From positions 186,001 to 250,000 of the forward strand of contig NZ_OCPC01000005.1 of NCBI RefSeq assembly GCF_900220985.1: a stretch of 64,000 nt of DNA. The letters run 5' to 3'. Under the pieces are notes generated by a model, which worked only from the letters and a program-made list of their open reading frames with translations, searched no databases and was not told the DNA's origin. This stretch comes from Parahoeflea halophila (GTDB taxonomy: Bacteria; Pseudomonadota; Alphaproteobacteria; Rhizobiales; Rhizobiaceae). How positions within the stretch are numbered: position 1 is the stretch's first letter; each line of letters opens with the position of its first letter. The position numbers and the translations under genes were made by a program. Positions 63,096 to 64,000 of this stretch are shown piece by piece.

Positions 63096-63828
63096 CACCG
63101 GCCATCCCCAGTCCTTGCGCAAGCGACAGGCCGCGGGCACCGCCGGTGCCATTGAGCAGCAAGCCGCCGTCTTCATCTATGCCGATCATCCGGCCTTCAT
63201 GTCTCACCGGTCCGACCTGAACGGCAACGGTGTCCGAGGGTTGCATGCGTCCGAGGAAGTCTGCGTGGGCGGCGGCAAATCCATCATGCTCCCAGGCGTC
63301 AACCCAGGACAGGAAATGCCGCGCCACTGCCTCGATCACCTGGGTCCGGTCAAGATCGCCGCAGCCCTCCTCAAACAGCGCGGTGGCGTGGCTTGCAAGC
63401 CCCGGCGCGTCGGTGATCTCGGGCGGCAGGCTCAGTGCGATCGAAAATCCCAGAACCATAAATCCGGGCGTGTCTTCAGGTCCGGCACTTCCAGGCGTCC
63501 TCAGAAACACCTCGCCGACTTCGCCGCCATTGGCAAGCAGCGTTGACGGCCACCGGTACATCAAAGCAAGATTTGGCGGTCCGATGGCGCCCAGCGCATC
63601 GCCGATCGCAACCATCAGCAGCGGCGCCATCTGCAGTGCCTTGTCCAAGGGGCAATCGGGCTCGAGAATGATCGCGGCGCGGGCGTGGGTTTCCGCCCTC
63701 GACCAGAACAGATCTCCGGCTTGAAGCTTGCCTTCGCTCATGCCCTCGAGCGCCACGGCCAACGGGTCTTGCGACGCAGGCACCGCGTGGCCTATCAAAA
63801 GCGGCGGAAATTCCGGATCTGGCAGCAT
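63082..63828 (-). CDS. Degenerate biotin/lipoate-protein-ligase-like protein
   Basis: A 248-residue protein with a BPL/LplA-like fold (LFWSRAETHARAAIILEPD, ALMYRWPSTLLANGGEVGEV) and a C-terminal SH3-like/DUF4444-type domain (VRHEGRMIGIDEDGGLLLNG). The biotin-ligase GRGR motif is absent and the KWPND motif reads RWPST, without its lysine and asparagine-aspartate. It is therefore unlikely to make biotinyl-AMP. It overlaps the DUF6352 gene and lies eight bases from the DUF6494 gene. A substrate-binding or cofactor-handling role in formate dehydrogenase maturation is possible. Confidence 0.8.
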   Translation of the reverse strand: MLPDPEFPPLLIGHAVPASQDPLAVALEGMSEGKLQAGDLFWSRAETHARAAIILEPDCPLDKALQMAPLLMVAIGDALGAIGPPNLALMYRWPSTLLANGGEVGEVFLRTPGSAGPEDTPGFMVLGFSIALSLPPEITDAPGLASHATALFEEGCGDLDRTQVIEAVARHFLSWVDAWEHDGFAAAHADFLGRMQPSDTVAVQVGPVRHEGRMIGIDEDGGLLLNGTGGARGLSLAQGLGMAGDSGE

Positions 63829-63836
63829 GCTGTGGG

Positions 63837-64000
63837 TCAGGGCAACTCGACTTCGCCGGCGACGACATGATGCATGTCAGTGCCTTCGGCCGTCAGCACC
63901 ATCTTGAGTTTCAACGGTCCGTTGCCCGCTGCACCCGATCGCACCAGCTCTTCGATCTTCTGCTGGGATGTCACACCGACCTGCTTGAGAAATTTCCGCA
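63837..64000 (-). CDS. DUF6494-like protein, 3' part
   Basis: The last 54 codons of a small protein, open at the right window edge. RKFLKQVGVTSQQKIEELVR, followed by LKLKMVLTAEGTDMHHVVAG then EVELP and a stop at 63837, resembles DUF6494. Family members are about 65-75 residues, so only a short N-terminus is missing. It precedes the biotin-ligase-like gene on the same strand and belongs to the formate dehydrogenase accessory set. Confidence 0.7.
   Translation of the reverse strand, partial: RKFLKQVGVTSQQKIEELVRSGAAGNGPLKLKMVLTAEGTDMHHVVAGEVELP

Overview
The window is about 62-63% GC and reads as ordinary chromosome of an alphaproteobacterium in the order Hyphomicrobiales (Rhizobiales), Rhizobiaceae/Phyllobacteriaceae-like. 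The lineage is inferred from several features: a VtlR/LsrB-like LysR gene beside a DUF1127 gene, tandem YkuD L,D-transpeptidases, the GCS2-type glutamate-cysteine ligase, a TGA-N9-TCA (RirA/IRO-type) site in front of hemP, and a DUF3305/DUF3306/DUF6352/DUF6494 formate-dehydrogenase accessory set. I cannot fix the genus. I saw no insertion sequence, prophage, CRISPR array or rRNA. One tRNA (Gln, CUG) is present.

Layout. 1-3.7 kb: end of an EamA transporter, a frameshifted DUF1801 gene, tag, and two L,D-transpeptidases. 3.8-13.5 kb: a 2-hydroxy-acid oxidation region with glycolate oxidase (glcD-glcE-membrane protein-glcF), a divergent LysR gene, then a FadR-type regulator with lutABC-type lactate oxidation genes. 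13.6-29.4 kb: housekeeping and scattered genes (LysE-type exporter, rsmE, gshA, LysR/DUF1127 pair, EEP-family protein, MAPEG protein, guaB, a hydrolase that has lost its catalytic residues, MFS transporter, rlmE-ppx, tRNA-Gln). 29.9-41.5 kb: a complete myo-inositol catabolic and uptake locus (iolG, ABC importer, iolC-D-E-B, a TIM-barrel isomerase) with a divergent LacI regulator. 41.6-48.0 kb: a TRAP transporter with FAH, OsmC and cyclase-family enzymes under a divergent NodD-like LysR; its substrate is unknown. 48.3-50.5 kb: a MarR regulator translationally coupled to a sulfatase/phosphonate monoesterase-like enzyme. 50.7-64 kb: hemP, then molybdenum/tungsten cofactor and formate dehydrogenase maturation genes (fdhD-mobA-mobB-moeA, mrp-tupB-tupC-tupA, DUF3144, DUF3305/DUF3306, a multi-cluster Fe-S protein, DUF6352, a degenerate biotin-ligase-like protein, DUF6494), without the catalytic formate dehydrogenase subunits.

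The less explained items are: (i) a structured RNA candidate of about 165 nt with its own terminator upstream of guaB; (ii) a perfect 20-bp-arm inverted repeat between iolG and its LacI regulator; (iii) a formate-dehydrogenase accessory set containing an HdrA/FlpD-like Fe-S protein and a biotin-ligase homologue that lacks ligase motifs; (iv) the TRAP/FAH/OsmC/cyclase locus; (v) a prolyl-oligopeptidase-like protein lacking its nucleophile and histidine.
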